Below are positions 1 to 13,690 of a stretch of 64,000 nucleotides of DNA, in pieces (position 1 is the first letter of the stretch; each line of letters opens with the position of its first letter). Below the pieces are notes generated by a model, which saw only the letters and a list, made by a program, of their open reading frames with translations, searched no databases and was not told where the DNA came from. The translations under genes were made by a program, and so were the position numbers. This DNA comes from Zeus faber (lineage: Eukaryota; Chordata; Actinopteri; Zeiformes; Zeidae), in contig OY482852.1 of NCBI GenBank assembly GCA_960531495.1, forward strand, positions 11,368,396 to 11,432,395. The letters run 5' to 3'.

Positions 1-2466
1 CTAAAACTACAGAAAGGTTCAGACCGAAGATAGAGATGTTTTCAAATCAAAACCCATTCAACTTTTCCAAGCATGAGGTATGATAGCGAGAAACGACGCC
101 CCCCTACCTGATCAAGCACTCAGTATCATTCTGGGACTATTTAATAAGATATGGAGAGAAGGATTGGTGCGAAAAAGTTGGAAGAGGCATAATTCTACCT
201 TGTTGTTCAACCCGGAAAAGACCCAAATAATGCTGGAAATTATAGACCCATCGCATTAACTTCACATCTGTGCAAATTGGATGGAAAGATTTTAGTCTGA
301 AGACTTTGAACTATTATCTAGAACAGAGAGGACTAATTGCATGATACCAGAATGGATTCAGGAAAGGCAGATCTACTATGGATGCTGTTGTTAAAGTGAG
401 TGATGAAATAGAGAAATCGTTCAAGATGAAGGAATTGATGGCGATTGCTTTCTTTGATATTGGAAAAAATCCTACAAATCCACAAGGGGGGAAGGACTGC
501 TAATCCAAATGAATAGAATGCGGGTTGGCGAAAGGTCTTACAGCTGGGTTCTAGATTTTCTATCAGAGTGAAAGTTTAGAGTTAAAGTGTGGCCCGAGTT
601 ATCTGACGAGTGTGATATAGTTAATGGAATCCCTCAAGGAAGCGTTGTTAGTCCACTGCTATTCAACATCGTGATCAATGATATTTTTATGGACCTAGAC
701 AGAATCAGTGCATCCCTATATGCAGATGACGGAGCTATATGGATCAGGGGGAGAGATGACGCAAGTGTGCTGAGAACGGTTAAGGAGGATATTCTACAGG
801 GAGAACAATGTTCATACGATTGGGGATTTAAACGTTCACCCAGTCCCGCTACTAGGAAGAGAAAGATAGATGAACACAGTTCTAATTTGTATGGGCAACC
901 GATGGAAAAAGTTAAGACATTTAAATACTTGGGAATTTGGCTTGACGAACGACGTGCATGGGAGATACAGCTTGAAAAGCTAGAAACAAAATGCAAAAAA
1001 GTAATTAATCTAACAAGAGCTATTTCTGCATAGCCCTGGGGAGCAGATAAGCAGGTGTTAATAGATATATAGAGTATAGGGATTTGATGAGATCAGAAAC
1101 TGATTATGGGTGTTTTGTTGATGGGGCAGCAGCCAAATCTCACTGATTTTAAATTGATTGAATGCAAAACAAAGTCTTAAGACTTTGCATTGGTGCGATG
1201 AGATCAGCTCCAAGTAATGCTGTGTTGATAGAAACGGGAGGTACCCCACTGGAGCTCAGAAGGGACACACTTGCACAAGCCTATTAGATCCGAGGATTTG
1301 TGGATGAAAATTCCACCGAAAGCGTCCTCAATGAATGCTGTGAGTAGAACCGATTTAAGGTCAATGGCTTTGGATGGAAGATAAAAGATAAATCAGAAGA
1401 ATATGATGTTAAAGAAACAAGTTTGAATGCCTCTACTCCAATAAGTAATGCTCCCCCATGGCTATTTCCGATGGCTACAACGGATTTCAGTATTATGAAA
1501 CTAAAGATAGATTGGGTGGAAAGTGAAAGAGGACACTGTGCAAAGCAATATATGAGGAATCACTTTTTTTATAATAATGTACAGATATTTACTGACGGCT
1601 CAAAAGATCAAAATGATCATGTAGGTACAGGAGAATACATCCCACAATTTCAAATTCACCCAGGGGATAGAATTACAGATAATTCATCGGTTTATACAGC
1701 TGAGATGATGGCAGCGATTGTGGGTCTTTGGTGGGTGGAAGACGTCGGGCCAGTGAGGGCGGAGCTGGGCACTGACTCTGCAGCGGCCCTTTAAAGTTTA
1801 CCGACTACGAGGTCAACCGGGGAGATCAAGTGTTTGAGAATTTTTCAATGCTTCTTTAGACCTCAGAGCGCGGGGAAAAGATGTCGAACTTTGCTGGGCA
1901 CCCCCATGCTCGTGTGGGATAACAGGGTCATGGGTTTGCAGACAGGCCGGCTAAAAGACCGCTGAATATGAGGCACATTGCTGACATACCATTTGGAAAA
2001 GGGGAAGGGAAGGCACCAATCAAAGAGAAAAGAGCACAGCTTTGGCAGAAAAGGTGGGATGAGGACAGTGAGGGCGGGACATAGTATAGAGTCCAAAAGA
2101 CAGTTAGAACACAGAGTTCCAAAGGGGGAGGTATAAGCGAGGAGGTGGTTCCATCCAGATTCAAGTTCAGGTTTGATCACACTGGTTTAAATAAGACTTT
2201 ATTTCTACTGTTGAAAAGTAAAATCACAAGTGTGTGCGAGGTTTAATGTAACCGAAAATGTTGAGCACGTAATAAGGCAACGTGTCGGATATAATGAAGA
2301 AAAGGGTGAGACTACAACCAGGGGTGAGAGAGGCAGTACGAGGGGGTGGCTTGGGAGGGATACGAAGAACAAACGGAGATAAGGTGTGGGAAACACAGAG
2401 AGGGGTAAAATATTTTTTTAATAAACACCGGATTGTTAAATCGAATATCGTTGTTGTTGTTTTTTA
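1..2466 (+). mobile_element. Degraded LINE with reverse transcriptase and RNase H (I-superfamily-like)
   Basis: Translated pieces in several frames show a non-LTR reverse transcriptase followed by an RNase H domain. Around 340-470 a frame reads GFRKGRSTMDAV, an RT palm motif. At 587-1033 come GIPQGSVVSPLLF (motif B), the catalytic YADD box and KTFKYLGIWLDE (motif E). At 1423-1794 the RNase H signatures IFTDGSK, YTAEMMAA and GTDSAAAL supply the D-E-D triad. RT followed by RNase H in one element is typical of the I superfamily of LINEs. The frame is broken many times by stops and shifts and no 5' end is in the window, so the copy is dead. The 3' end probably lies in the GTT-rich tract at about 2450-2466. 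The clade (I, Nimb or relative) is uncertain. Confidence 0.8.
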
Positions 2467-2509
2467 ATCACTGTATTTTATTTAATAGACGCGTGTAAAC
2501 GGGGTCCTG

Positions 2510-3175
2510 TTCTACATACTCCGGTACGGCAGGTGGCGCTGGGTAGGGTAAAGGTCGGGACTGCAATCGCCCCCCCCCCCCCCCCCCAAAAAAAATCGCA
2601 AAGAAGAAGAAGAAGAACCAGAACGACGCCCCCTAGTGGACGCCGGGCGCGACACACCGCTCACACGGACCGGACCACCAGGCGCGTCCACCAGCGGAGC
2701 TAACCCCGGAGCGCTGCGGGAGGTGCAATTGAACCCCCCCGCCAACCGGCTCGCATTTCATCTCGGTCACACGCTTGCTTTGAGAAATACATTTAGTCAT
2801 TACGTGTAAGTTTCCCCTTCGTCGTTCGGTATGGCGGGGTTCTCAGCGGCGCCACGAGAAGGCCCCGGCAGCCCCGGAGCCGTCCTTAGCGCGGGCGGAG
2901 CTCGTGTGTTCGTTATTAGCGGAGCGCGGTGTTGAGCGACGGCGGGAAGGCCGCAACACTGGCGCTAATGTCGGGGTGAATGGTCTTAAAGGGCGAGCGA
3001 GGTCACTGTCGCTCGGTTTTTACTCCGCGCAGAGTCGTGTAAACGGGGCGTTTAATAGGGGGGAAAAAGGGGCCTGTTTCCAGGAGCTACTGGTTGCTAC
3101 CGTTAGCTTAGCAACGCTAGTTCATACGCCATTGCTGACTCATGAACCGAACCTCGCGTTACGTTGAGGACAGCG
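2510..3175 (+). promoter_or_regulatory. rbm12b: CpG-rich promoter and untranslated first exon of rbm12b (putative)
   Basis: This stretch is visibly GC- and CpG-rich compared with its flanks and lies upstream of the coding exon of rbm12b. A good splice donor, ACGT|GTAAGT, occurs with the exon ending at 2805, and the only strong acceptor before the start codon is at 5478-5479. A non-coding first exon joined to 5480 is therefore likely. The poly-C then poly-A run at 2571-2596 lies inside it. The transcription start cannot be fixed from sequence alone. Confidence 0.5.
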
Positions 3176-5479
3176 ATCGATAAATACTTCACTCATCCCC
3201 GGAGCGTATGCGGCGTTTAACAAGCAGCACATATGAAGACAACAGTCAATCGTAAAGTAATATGGATAAAAACTGGAAAAAAAAAAAATTGGAAAAATTG
3301 GCAATGTACAACAAACCTGTGGACACGACGACAAACCTCGGTCCCGACAATTGACGCTGTTAGAAATGGGGGAATTGTGCAGGTTTGCGTCCGTATTTGT
3401 TTTTAAAATTAAGTTCGTTGATAGCTATCCCTACTGCATTGCAATCGATGTGTCAGCGGGAGAAGGAGTTCGTACATATGTTCATAACGCACGAACTCCT
3501 TCTCCGGCTGACTTATCATATGTCACATTATGTCAACGAACAATGTGATCTTTGTGTTTAATTTCCAGGTCACATTGGAGATGAGAGTGACGCGCTGTAA
3601 TGTATTAACCTCGGATCCTCGTTCTCTACGAGAGTGTGATTAACGGCACCCATTTTGAAATTATTCCAGTAAGGCTTTGGCTTATGTTTAGTTCTTGCTC
3701 TCAAATTACTCTTTTCACTTGCCCTTCCAGGACAGGCTAGGATGGGTGTCGGTGTGGGTGATGCTCTAAGGGTAGCTGAAGTTCGTCTTTGCTTTGGGCG
3801 TAAGAAGTGCAGAGACCAGTGTTCTCGAAACTGGGCTGCATTGTGTTGCTTGTACAATGCGCAAAGTAGCGCGTCGTGACCGAAATCAGGAACGTGGTTA
3901 AAGAACGCTTTTGCGGATCGTAATGGAGATGCTGAGCGGACGACGCAAATGACTTCGTAACATGAAATTCCTGGTCTTGCCGTGTAACTCTTACCAGTGG
4001 TGTTTGTCTGGTTGGGGCGGTTTGAGTTAAATTCCGACTGGGCCGGTTATTCAAAAAATGGAGCTTGGTGAAACTGTCTTGTATGGAGGCTTCAAGCTCG
4101 GATCGTTGGCTTCGCACCCCAATGGGTGGTAAATGGAGGATTGCGCAGTGACTGTGGTGTAAGAACGAGACGTCCGTCCGTCACTGTTTAGAGTAGGTCG
4201 TTATTGCCGCCAACGTGATTGGCCTCTTTCTTTTTTGCAAATTGTAACATTGCCCTAGACATCATAACAAGTGGTTCCAATAAATGTGTAGCATATCGAA
4301 GTATATCTGTCTTAATCGCAAATTTCTTCGGCGCATTGGTAAGTAATTCGAAATACCAATTGTTGCAAACATACAAAGGAATAAAAAAATAATAATAATA
4401 ATAAGTGGAACAATGGCGTGGAAAGCATTTTTTTTTCTTGTCTTATGCAAGCCAAGACTTAAACATGTTTTTTTTTTCCAACTTAATGAAATCAATTTGT
4501 GCAACATGTAAGGTTGTGTTTTTATTTTGCCTTTCATAAGACTCCCCAATTAAAGCTTTTTAATCTTTTCACCTTAAGTGTCTTGATATTTTATTCCTTA
4601 ACTCTAGCTGTTTACATGGTAAGTAAACAACCCAAAAGTAAATCTTAAGCGGTGACAAATGGTGAATATGTTTGAATGATGGCACTCAAGGGTTAGCCTC
4701 CTATGTGTGCAGGGAGGGTATATTGATTCATGTATTTCAATTTAAGTTTGTTTTACCACAGGGGAAGCAGCTAGAGGCAAAAAAAAAAATCCTAAATAAG
4801 CGTACACAGTCCACTCTTAATATTCTCATTGCGATATCAGAGAACAACTGGATTTTGTCCAGTGTCCTCTGTCTTAATGTTACAACTTACAAGCACGTTC
4901 CTGGATGTTGTTGAATGAGGTGAGCTAGAGTTGGTTATTGTAGGGTTGGAGTAGTATGATGTGATCATACAGGTGCAATACATTGAGTCTCTTGGTGGTT
5001 GGGTTCTTGTTTCCGGACAAGGCACTGACTGGAACAGTGCTCGTGCAGATTATATTTTCTGCTGTCACAGGATTATTTGGATAATGATAAAATGGAAGAA
5101 GACCTGCATGGTGCTTGGTTGAATGCACATTACTGGATGGAATTGCGTGTATGCAATGTTGTTCATAGGCCATTTTTTTTTTAACTTGAGTAATACAAAT
5201 GTCTTCTCAATTCAAGTGCCTTGGCTTGATACTATGTGCTGAAGTGAACATTGGCAATTCATGTGGGATTGTCACATATGTTCATGAATTTTGCAGCCTT
5301 ATGGATCTATCTCTGTTGAAGCCTGCTGCTGTGGCCATGGGTGTAGTTTAATGGCACCCTTCGTGTCTTGACTTCTCATTCCGCGCCAGGTTTAGTTGTG
5401 TTTTGTTGGAATGCCAAGGATTAATGATGAGCAAGTGAGGCTCTGTCGGCAATAATATTCTGTGCCCTTCTCTCTGCAG
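2806..5479 (+). other. Putative first intron of rbm12b
   Basis: No coding exon is visible between the putative donor at 2806 and the acceptor CTCTCTGCAG ending at 5479. The interval is AT-rich after 3200 and holds a hairpin at 3413-3541, a short ATA run near 4390 and several poly-T tracts. Open frames here are short and look random. Confidence 0.45.
3413..3541. repeat. Imperfect long hairpin (possible MITE)
   Basis: Arms at 3452-3473 and 3491-3512 are 22 bp long and complementary with a single mismatch around a 17-nt loop. An outer 9-bp pair, gttcgttga at 3413-3421 and tcaacgaac at 3533-3541, extends the inverted symmetry. It could be a tiny foldback transposon or a stem-loop RNA. There is no evidence of transcription beyond its place in the rbm12b intron. 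Confidence 0.55.
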
Positions 5480-5501
5480 GTGCTGTTGTTTTTGCTTCAG
5501 C

Positions 5502-7433
5502 ATGGCGGTGGTCATCCGTTTACAGGGACTCAGAATCACAGCAGGTTCTGAGGATGTTCGCGATTTCTTCACTGGCCTCAAAATTCCAGATGGTGGGGTG
5601 CATATTATTGGTGGCGAACAAGAGGAAGCTTTCATTATCTTTGCTTCGGATGAAGACGCAAGAAGAGCCATGATACGTTCGGGCGGTTGTATCAGGGGTT
5701 CCCCTGTAAACTTGCTGCTGAGCAGTAAATCCGAAATGCAGAGCATTCTTGAAGAAAGCACAAAAAACACAGAGCTGGACCAGAAGAAATCATCTAAGGA
5801 GAACTCCAGGAGACTGGAAATGGATGTTCCAGTTGGAGCTAGGAGACCTGGCCACCATGAGGCAGGTAGGAGATCAGGGAGCCGGTCGGGCAATTCTCCC
5901 CTGAGGTACCGGAGGTGTGCAGCTGCCTGTAATGATGACTTGTACTTGTTTCTCAAGGGAATGCCTTTCTCTGTGACTGAAAATGAAGTCAGTCACTTTT
6001 TTCATGGTTTACTTGTTGATGGCATAATCTTGATGAAAAATGCGCGTGGCCAAAACACTGGGACAGGTCTAGTTAAATTTGCGTCAAGACAGGATGCAAA
6101 AGAAGGCCTGAAGAGGGATAGGGGATACATTGGTGCAAGGTTTGTGGAAGTTTATCCGGCAACCGAAGATCAATGGCTTGAAGCCGGCGGTAATTATGGA
6201 GACGTCATCAGTAATGGTAAATCCGCAAGAGGAAAGTCGCCGGTTAATGTTAAGAGGCATCCGCAACGTCGGCCAAGATCACGCTCACCTTTGGCCGGCA
6301 GGTCCAGCTCACCTTCTAATGAGGAGTTTTGCGTCATGTTGGAAAATCTGTCACATTCTGTGGAGAAAAGGAACATAAAAGAACTTTTCCGTAATGCAAG
6401 ACTTCAGGATGACCAGATTCTTTACCTCCTTGGCAGTCAAGGGAGAAGAACAAGATCTGCATTTGTGCTGTTCAAGAGTCTGAGAGACTATTGTGCTGCC
6501 TTGACTCATCATAAAGAAGAATTTATTGACAGATGTGTATATATATCACCTATATCAAGAGACAAAATGATCTCCATTCTCGAATCACATAACCTAAAGG
6601 ATGGACAACCCGAAAGATCTGATATGTTTCAAGAAAATCCTCGTGCTCCGCAAGAGGATCCATATGACTCTGAAAAAGTGTGTCTCTATGTGCGCAATAT
6701 GCCCATTGATGTGCAGAAAGTGGAGATTATGGACTTCCTTGGGTTTAATACAACTGAGGACAAAGTGGTCTTGCTACATGACCAACAAGGTGCTGGTCTT
6801 GGAGAAGCTTTGGTTGTCTTTCAGTCTGAGGGAGAGGCTATGAGTGCCCAATCTCTAAATGGGCAAAGGCTTCTTGGATCTGAAGTCATGTTGAAATGCA
6901 TTTCACGGTCTCAGATGCAAGTGTTTGGGGTTGATCCTCAAGTCTTACAGGGGTCAATGCAACGGGAGGAGAGGTACTCTGCAAGGAGTAATGAAGCCGC
7001 CTATCATCCTGGTGACATGGAGTATCCAGACCTGGGTATTCTATCGCATGGCAAAATACCAATGCCTAATCTCCAGGTTCATATCCAAGGAGGCAGCAGT
7101 TTCTCAGATTCATATACAGCGCCCTATACCCGACAAGGAGGGGGTAATGGATCATTTCATGGAGACGTTCGTTCCTCTCCACAGAATTGTGATCGTCCTA
7201 CCTGTCTGAAGCTTGTTAACCTACCATCTCACATCAAAATTGATGAAATCTACGACTTCTGCTATGGATATCGTGTCATCCCTGGATCTGTCATGCTGCA
7301 GTATGACAGATATGGAATGTGTAAAGGCTCTGCGACAGTCATGATGGAATCCCGCCAGGAGGCACAAACAGCAGTCAAGGAACTGAGTGGAAGACCAATA
7401 GGTTCAAGGAAAATACAGTTGCTTTTTGAGTAA
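5502..7433 (+). CDS. rbm12b: RNA-binding motif protein 12B (five RRM domains)
   Basis: An uninterrupted 643-residue frame. The N-terminus MAVVIRLQGL...IPDGGVHIIGGE is the signature of the RBM12/RBM12B family, and ARRAMIRSGG with LLLSSKSEMQ fits RBM12B better than RBM12. Five RRM-like domains are visible at about residues 3-77, 146-222, 275-352, 393-470 and 567-643, the last ending at the C-terminus. An Arg/Ser-rich linker (about 240-272) precedes the third. The family is nuclear and expected to bind RNA through its RRMs; the exact targets are poorly known. The protein is shorter than human RBM12B (about 1000 residues), mainly in the linkers. All coding sequence is in one exon, as is usual for this family, with an acceptor at 5478-5479 just before the start codon. 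A polyadenylation signal follows at 7900. Whether this is the ba or bb fish paralogue cannot be told. Confidence 0.93.
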   Translation: MAVVIRLQGLRITAGSEDVRDFFTGLKIPDGGVHIIGGEQEEAFIIFASDEDARRAMIRSGGCIRGSPVNLLLSSKSEMQSILEESTKNTELDQKKSSKENSRRLEMDVPVGARRPGHHEAGRRSGSRSGNSPLRYRRCAAACNDDLYLFLKGMPFSVTENEVSHFFHGLLVDGIILMKNARGQNTGTGLVKFASRQDAKEGLKRDRGYIGARFVEVYPATEDQWLEAGGNYGDVISNGKSARGKSPVNVKRHPQRRPRSRSPLAGRSSSPSNEEFCVMLENLSHSVEKRNIKELFRNARLQDDQILYLLGSQGRRTRSAFVLFKSLRDYCAALTHHKEEFIDRCVYISPISRDKMISILESHNLKDGQPERSDMFQENPRAPQEDPYDSEKVCLYVRNMPIDVQKVEIMDFLGFNTTEDKVVLLHDQQGAGLGEALVVFQSEGEAMSAQSLNGQRLLGSEVMLKCISRSQMQVFGVDPQVLQGSMQREERYSARSNEAAYHPGDMEYPDLGILSHGKIPMPNLQVHIQGGSSFSDSYTAPYTRQGGGNGSFHGDVRSSPQNCDRPTCLKLVNLPSHIKIDEIYDFCYGYRVIPGSVMLQYDRYGMCKGSATVMMESRQEAQTAVKELSGRPIGSRKIQLLFE

Positions 7434-7717
7434 AGAAGAATTTTGATGAGCAGTGTTTGGATATATCATACGTGAAGAAAAACTGGTTTTGCAAGGATCA
7501 TACATTTATACAGTTGTGGAATCACCTCAGGATTGTGAACTTCAATACGGGGAATTGGCCAATTTTATTTTGTTCTTTATGTAATTAGGTAGTATTGTTG
7601 TATTGTTGTACAGCATTGTTTCTGTATACAATATTAGCTTTCAGTAAAATGGTTGGGTATTTTCAGTAGTTGGCTATATTGAAATTAGATATGTGCTCAT
7701 TGTAGAAAAAAATTATT

Positions 7718-7749
<32 letters not shown>
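7718..7749. repeat. AT/AC dinucleotide run in the rbm12b 3' UTR
   Basis: A short tatata stretch passes into an (AC)n run of about 28 bp. It is ordinary microsatellite sequence inside the presumed 3' untranslated region. Confidence 0.85.
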
Positions 7750-7899
7750 ACCAAATTATTCCACTTGATTTATTTTTATCTGGTCATCTTGGACTCAAAA
7801 TAATATAACTTTGTGTTGTGACGACCGGACTCAGACTAACAGTGTTCATTTGTTCTAAACCAGTTCCATCATCACATGCTTCTAATTTGCTGTCCGTTC

Positions 7900-7905
7900 A
7901 ATAAA
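7900..7905 (+). promoter_or_regulatory. rbm12b: Polyadenylation signal AATAAA of rbm12b
   Basis: AATAAA lies about 470 bp after the stop codon on the coding strand, with no other gene between. It is the first canonical signal downstream, so it probably ends the rbm12b transcript. Confidence 0.6.
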
Positions 7906-8139
7906 CAAGCAATATGGTTGAAAGAAAGTAAATGTCTTTAATATTAAATCTTAAAAAGTTTCCACATCTCATTGACAGGCCACCTCCAGTATTTATTTAT
8001 TTATTTTTATTTTATTTCTTGCCTTTTTCTTTCTATGGTGTTCTGCTGCAATACATTCACCCCAGTCACAGCCAATGCAGTTTGAATTTGATCATAAGTT
8101 GTTTTAGCCACAATCTCCATTAGAAAGGCAGAAAGTGAC

Positions 8140-8530
8140 GACGACGATCCAGTGATGAGCCCGGCTGATTGCGGCGCTCGCCATGAAAATCTTCCAGCCG
8201 GCTATCTTATTGCATAATCCTCCCACCGCATTGTGTTGCTGGTCATTGGCCGGTGAATGAAGGCAATTACAAATGTGAATCTGAAAATGGGCAGCGTGTC
8301 CGTCGGCAATGGCATAATATTGGAAAATTACATTGATGCAGTGGCAATCGACACATCACCATGGGAGCCGAGAACAGCCGATGAAGACCTGGGGCTGCAG
8401 AACAACGATGGAATAAAATATAAGGGGCCTCCGTCGCTGTGAATGAAATAAATTTAGACGAAATATCAACACAGTAGAGATATTGAGGAGCTTATTATGG
8501 CTCAACGTTTGCCATTTCCACCCACTGTCG
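8140..8530. promoter_or_regulatory. Candidate conserved non-coding element
   Basis: This is a complex, non-repetitive stretch of balanced composition between microsatellite-rich regions. It contains several homeodomain/POU-like AT cores such as cttattgcataatcc and aaggcaattacaaatg. No convincing frame or exon structure is present. The texture resembles vertebrate enhancers, but conservation was not tested. Confidence 0.3.
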
Positions 8531-8534
8531 AGAT

Positions 8535-9652
8535 CAAGCATCAAGCGTCACAAATCATTCCAGGTGTGATTTAGGCCAAAACATTTGAGCTACGGCGCGT
8601 TTCACACGAGCGTTGAGGATGATACGATACAATATTCAATGATGACTTCTAAAAGGCTAACGTCGGAACAGATGGGTCGTGGAGTGGCACTGGGGACTAG
8701 AATGAAAAAGATAAAAACCCAGAATGGAATTGCGGGGTTCTCTGCCCACAGGTCACGGTCTAGGGAGGGAGGCAGTCCCTTTTTGCCATGCTGCGCCAGC
8801 ATGGTGAGAGTTTTGATAACGTTAAACAGAACGGCTCGCTGGCCACAATTATCAATAACAAACAACAATGATGATTGTTATGATAATGATAATCTCGGGC
8901 GCAATGGCGTTCTGCTCTGGCTCCGGGTCGGCTGACGAGCCCGTGCGCCGCTCCTCTCTGCCAGGCAGACGAACACTCAGGACGCTTCCTGCCTCGAGTT
9001 GGACCGTTAAGGCCGATGCGAGGCAGTTTGGCAGCCGCGGGGAACCGTGCGTTCGTCCGCAGCCAGTGCTTGACCGCGCCCCTCGGTCCCCCGCAGGAAT
9101 ATTTTGGTGCGTATTCGATTTGAAGTAGCTTTTTTTTTTTTTTTTTGCCGAGACTCGTGCAAAATTCCGGTTTGTTTGTTTTTTTTCTTCCCCCAAAACA
9201 CAAATGTACATTCTATACAACTCTAGCTCATAGACATATCGTACATTTGGGATTATTTATTTTATTTTTTATTTTTCCCCAACTCATTTCTTATTATAAC
9301 AGGCCTGCCTCCTGTGAGAAAATGTCAGCAATCAGAGGTTATACTTGTTTGGATACGATTTTTAAAAACGATATCATGTATTAAAGGGTTATCTCATCAG
9401 AGTGACAGGGATTTTCCTTTTAGCCTTTTTCTTTTTGAATAGTATAATAGTATTTTGTCATATAAAAGCTCCTTAGAACACGAAGAAAAAAAACACCTAG
9501 GTCACTGAATATTAATTATTACATTTATTATTATTATTATTATTATATATTTTTTTAAATTGTCCGAGTGAGCGTAATTGATCTGGATAAAAGGCGAGAG
9601 GGAGCCGCGCCGTTTCCCACCCCCACCATGAAAACAACAGCCGGCGTGTGTA

Positions 9653-9684
<32 letters not shown>

Positions 9685-9905
9685 TGTGTGCGCGTGTGTG
9701 CGCGCACCCGCGACAGCGTTGAAAAGGTGCGCGGGCACCCATTTTGGGGGAAAAGGGCGGTGTCTCGTGGACCCAGCAGTCCTGCGGCGGGTGGCCGGTC
9801 TCAGGTACAGTCGAATGCCGCCTGTGAGGTGACCAAACAACAGCCAACGGAACTCCGCGGTCGCACCGCGAGGTCCCGCCGCGTCTCTAACGCTTTACGG
9901 TCAAC

Positions 9906-9936
<31 letters not shown>

Positions 9937-10380
9937 ATTTATAGAAGCGGGATTGGAATTATGCTGCGTTCCTATCGAAGTTGAAACTCGGGGAAAAAAA
10001 AAAAAAAACCCCAGACCTCTCACTCTGACCGCCCACGGCTCGAAACGCGCGAAGGAGCGGCCGTTTCAAGTCGGGAGCTCCCGGGGGCAGGTCGCTCCGC
10101 GGCCCAGATGATGTCATTTCGTTTTTTATTTCGAGGCGCGTCTGGCTTCGATCCGAACCCAATCAGTCCGCCGACATACGTTGTGCGCCTTGTAGAAGGC
10201 ACCAGCTTGCCTTGGGGGGAGCGGGGGACTTGCCGACGCAGAATGACCGATTTCCGAGCTCGAATAGAACGCAGCGTCGGACGCCGCCCGGCGCCGTCCG
10301 GGCCGCGGCGTCGGCTGAACGTTCCGTTTTCAAACGCCCGCTGTTAAACATTGGCCATTTCGACCATTTTAGTTGACCTC
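8535..10380. other. Intergenic stretch with simple repeats and a GC-rich end
   Basis: No gene is recognised. Holds a poly-T run at 9129-9146, ATT repeats near 9525-9545, a TG/CG-rich microsatellite at about 9645-9710, poly-T/poly-G at 9906-9934 and a poly-A run near 9992-10007. From about 10010 the sequence becomes CpG-rich and is probably the promoter of the next gene. Confidence 0.6.
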
Positions 10381-10389
10381 GGATTCGGA
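10010..10389 (+). promoter_or_regulatory. CpG-rich promoter region of the C8orf88-like gene
   Basis: A CpG-rich block ends at the start codon of the C8orf88-like first exon. A CpG-island promoter without an obvious TATA box is the simplest reading. The transcription start was not located. Confidence 0.45.
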
Positions 10390-12680
<2,291 letters not shown>

Positions 12681-12689
12681 GTACAGTTT

Positions 12690-12918
12690 TTGGAATGAAC
12701 CACTTCCTAAATTTTACATGAAATTTGCCTTTGGGAAGAAAATATACAGATCTTTTGCAGTTTATTACACACAGACGCCCACGTGCACTGGCTATCCTGG
12801 ATAACACCTGGATTGTAGTTTCTCTCCTGGCTGCCAGCGTGCTTTAATATCTTAACATCCATGTCCACATACTAACCTTAATGGCACATAATTGAGGATT
12901 TATATACATATATATACA
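12690..12918. other. Region after the C8orf88-like gene
   Basis: No exon or clear AATAAA signal was seen directly after the stop codon. The true 3' end of the transcript is therefore unknown. Confidence 0.4.
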
Positions 12919-12919
12919 A

Positions 12920-13068
12920 GGAGCACATCGTGATGCTTGACGACTGGGTCGGAGCATCTCCAAAACGACAGGTGTTGTGGGGGGGGTTCCTGGTATGCAG
13001 TGGTTAGTACCTACCAACAGTGGTCCAAGGAAGGACAACCGGTGAACCGGCGACGCCCAAGGCTCATT
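12920..13068 (+). mobile_element. Tc1/mariner-like transposon fragment, 5'/middle part
   Basis: The sequence gtcggagcatctccaaaac, then gcagtggttagtacctac and gtggtccaaggaaggac, matches the well-known middle part of a fish Tc1-like transposase gene in sense orientation. Only about 150 bp survives. The C-terminal part of what looks like the same element reappears in the same orientation at 15850-15940. Confidence 0.65.
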
Positions 13069-13073
13069 GGGTG

Positions 13074-13420
13074 TTTTCACACTACAGGTACCTTTTCATG
13101 GTTTTAAAGAACTTTTGGAGGAACCGTCGCTTTTTACTTTTTTTTTTTTTTTTTTTTTTTGTTTCCACACTGCAGGAACTAGGAACCATTTTAGTTCTTA
13201 GTATGCCATTTTTAGGGATGTCTTTTAGCTCCAACTTCAGGGCAGGGACTAGCCGGCACAAGAGCTGTACCTTCAGCAGACCTGCCAACCTGCAAGCATT
13301 TTGTGTACCAATGAAATGCCGCCCGAAACATAAAAAACAATACCGTACTTTTATTGGGTATTTAAACTACATCCCTGGGATTGGACCAGATGATACTACC
13401 TATGGTTGTGTAAGGCCTCC
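13074..13420. mobile_element. Unclassified non-autonomous DNA-transposon-like remnant
   Basis: Two similar starts, tttcacactacaggtacc (13076) and tttccacactgcaggaacta (13163), enclose a poly-T tract. The text resembles short fish transposon relics with such ends. No transposase is present and the family is not recognised. Confidence 0.35.
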
Positions 13421-13525
13421 CTTTCCTCTCACTCCACATCCACTACTACGCAGCGCACTGGGCAGTACTTTATTATCCACCCAGGTGTAACGCTGCATTC
13501 TGAGGTAAAATGGGAAGTGGGAGAA

Positions 13526-13553
13526 TAATAATAATAATAATAATAATAATAAA
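13526..13553. repeat. (AAT)n microsatellite
   Basis: A run of about nine ATA/AAT units. Confidence 0.9.
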
Positions 13554-13584
13554 GCACAAAAATGTGATCGTAATGTTAACAGAT

Positions 13585-13690
13585 AAAACGTGAGATGCAC
13601 CGATCGATCGGCCGGTGACCGGAATTGGTCGGTTTTCACCAGCCGATCAGTGCCAGATATATTTTCAGAGTCTGTGCCGGTGAAATGTAC
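13585..13690. mobile_element. hAT-like terminal fragment
   Basis: The text gatgcaccgatcgatcggcc followed by further GATCGGCC/CCGATC palindromic words resembles the ends of common fish hAT elements that begin GATGCACCGAT. Only one end is evident, so this is a low-confidence family call. Confidence 0.35.
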
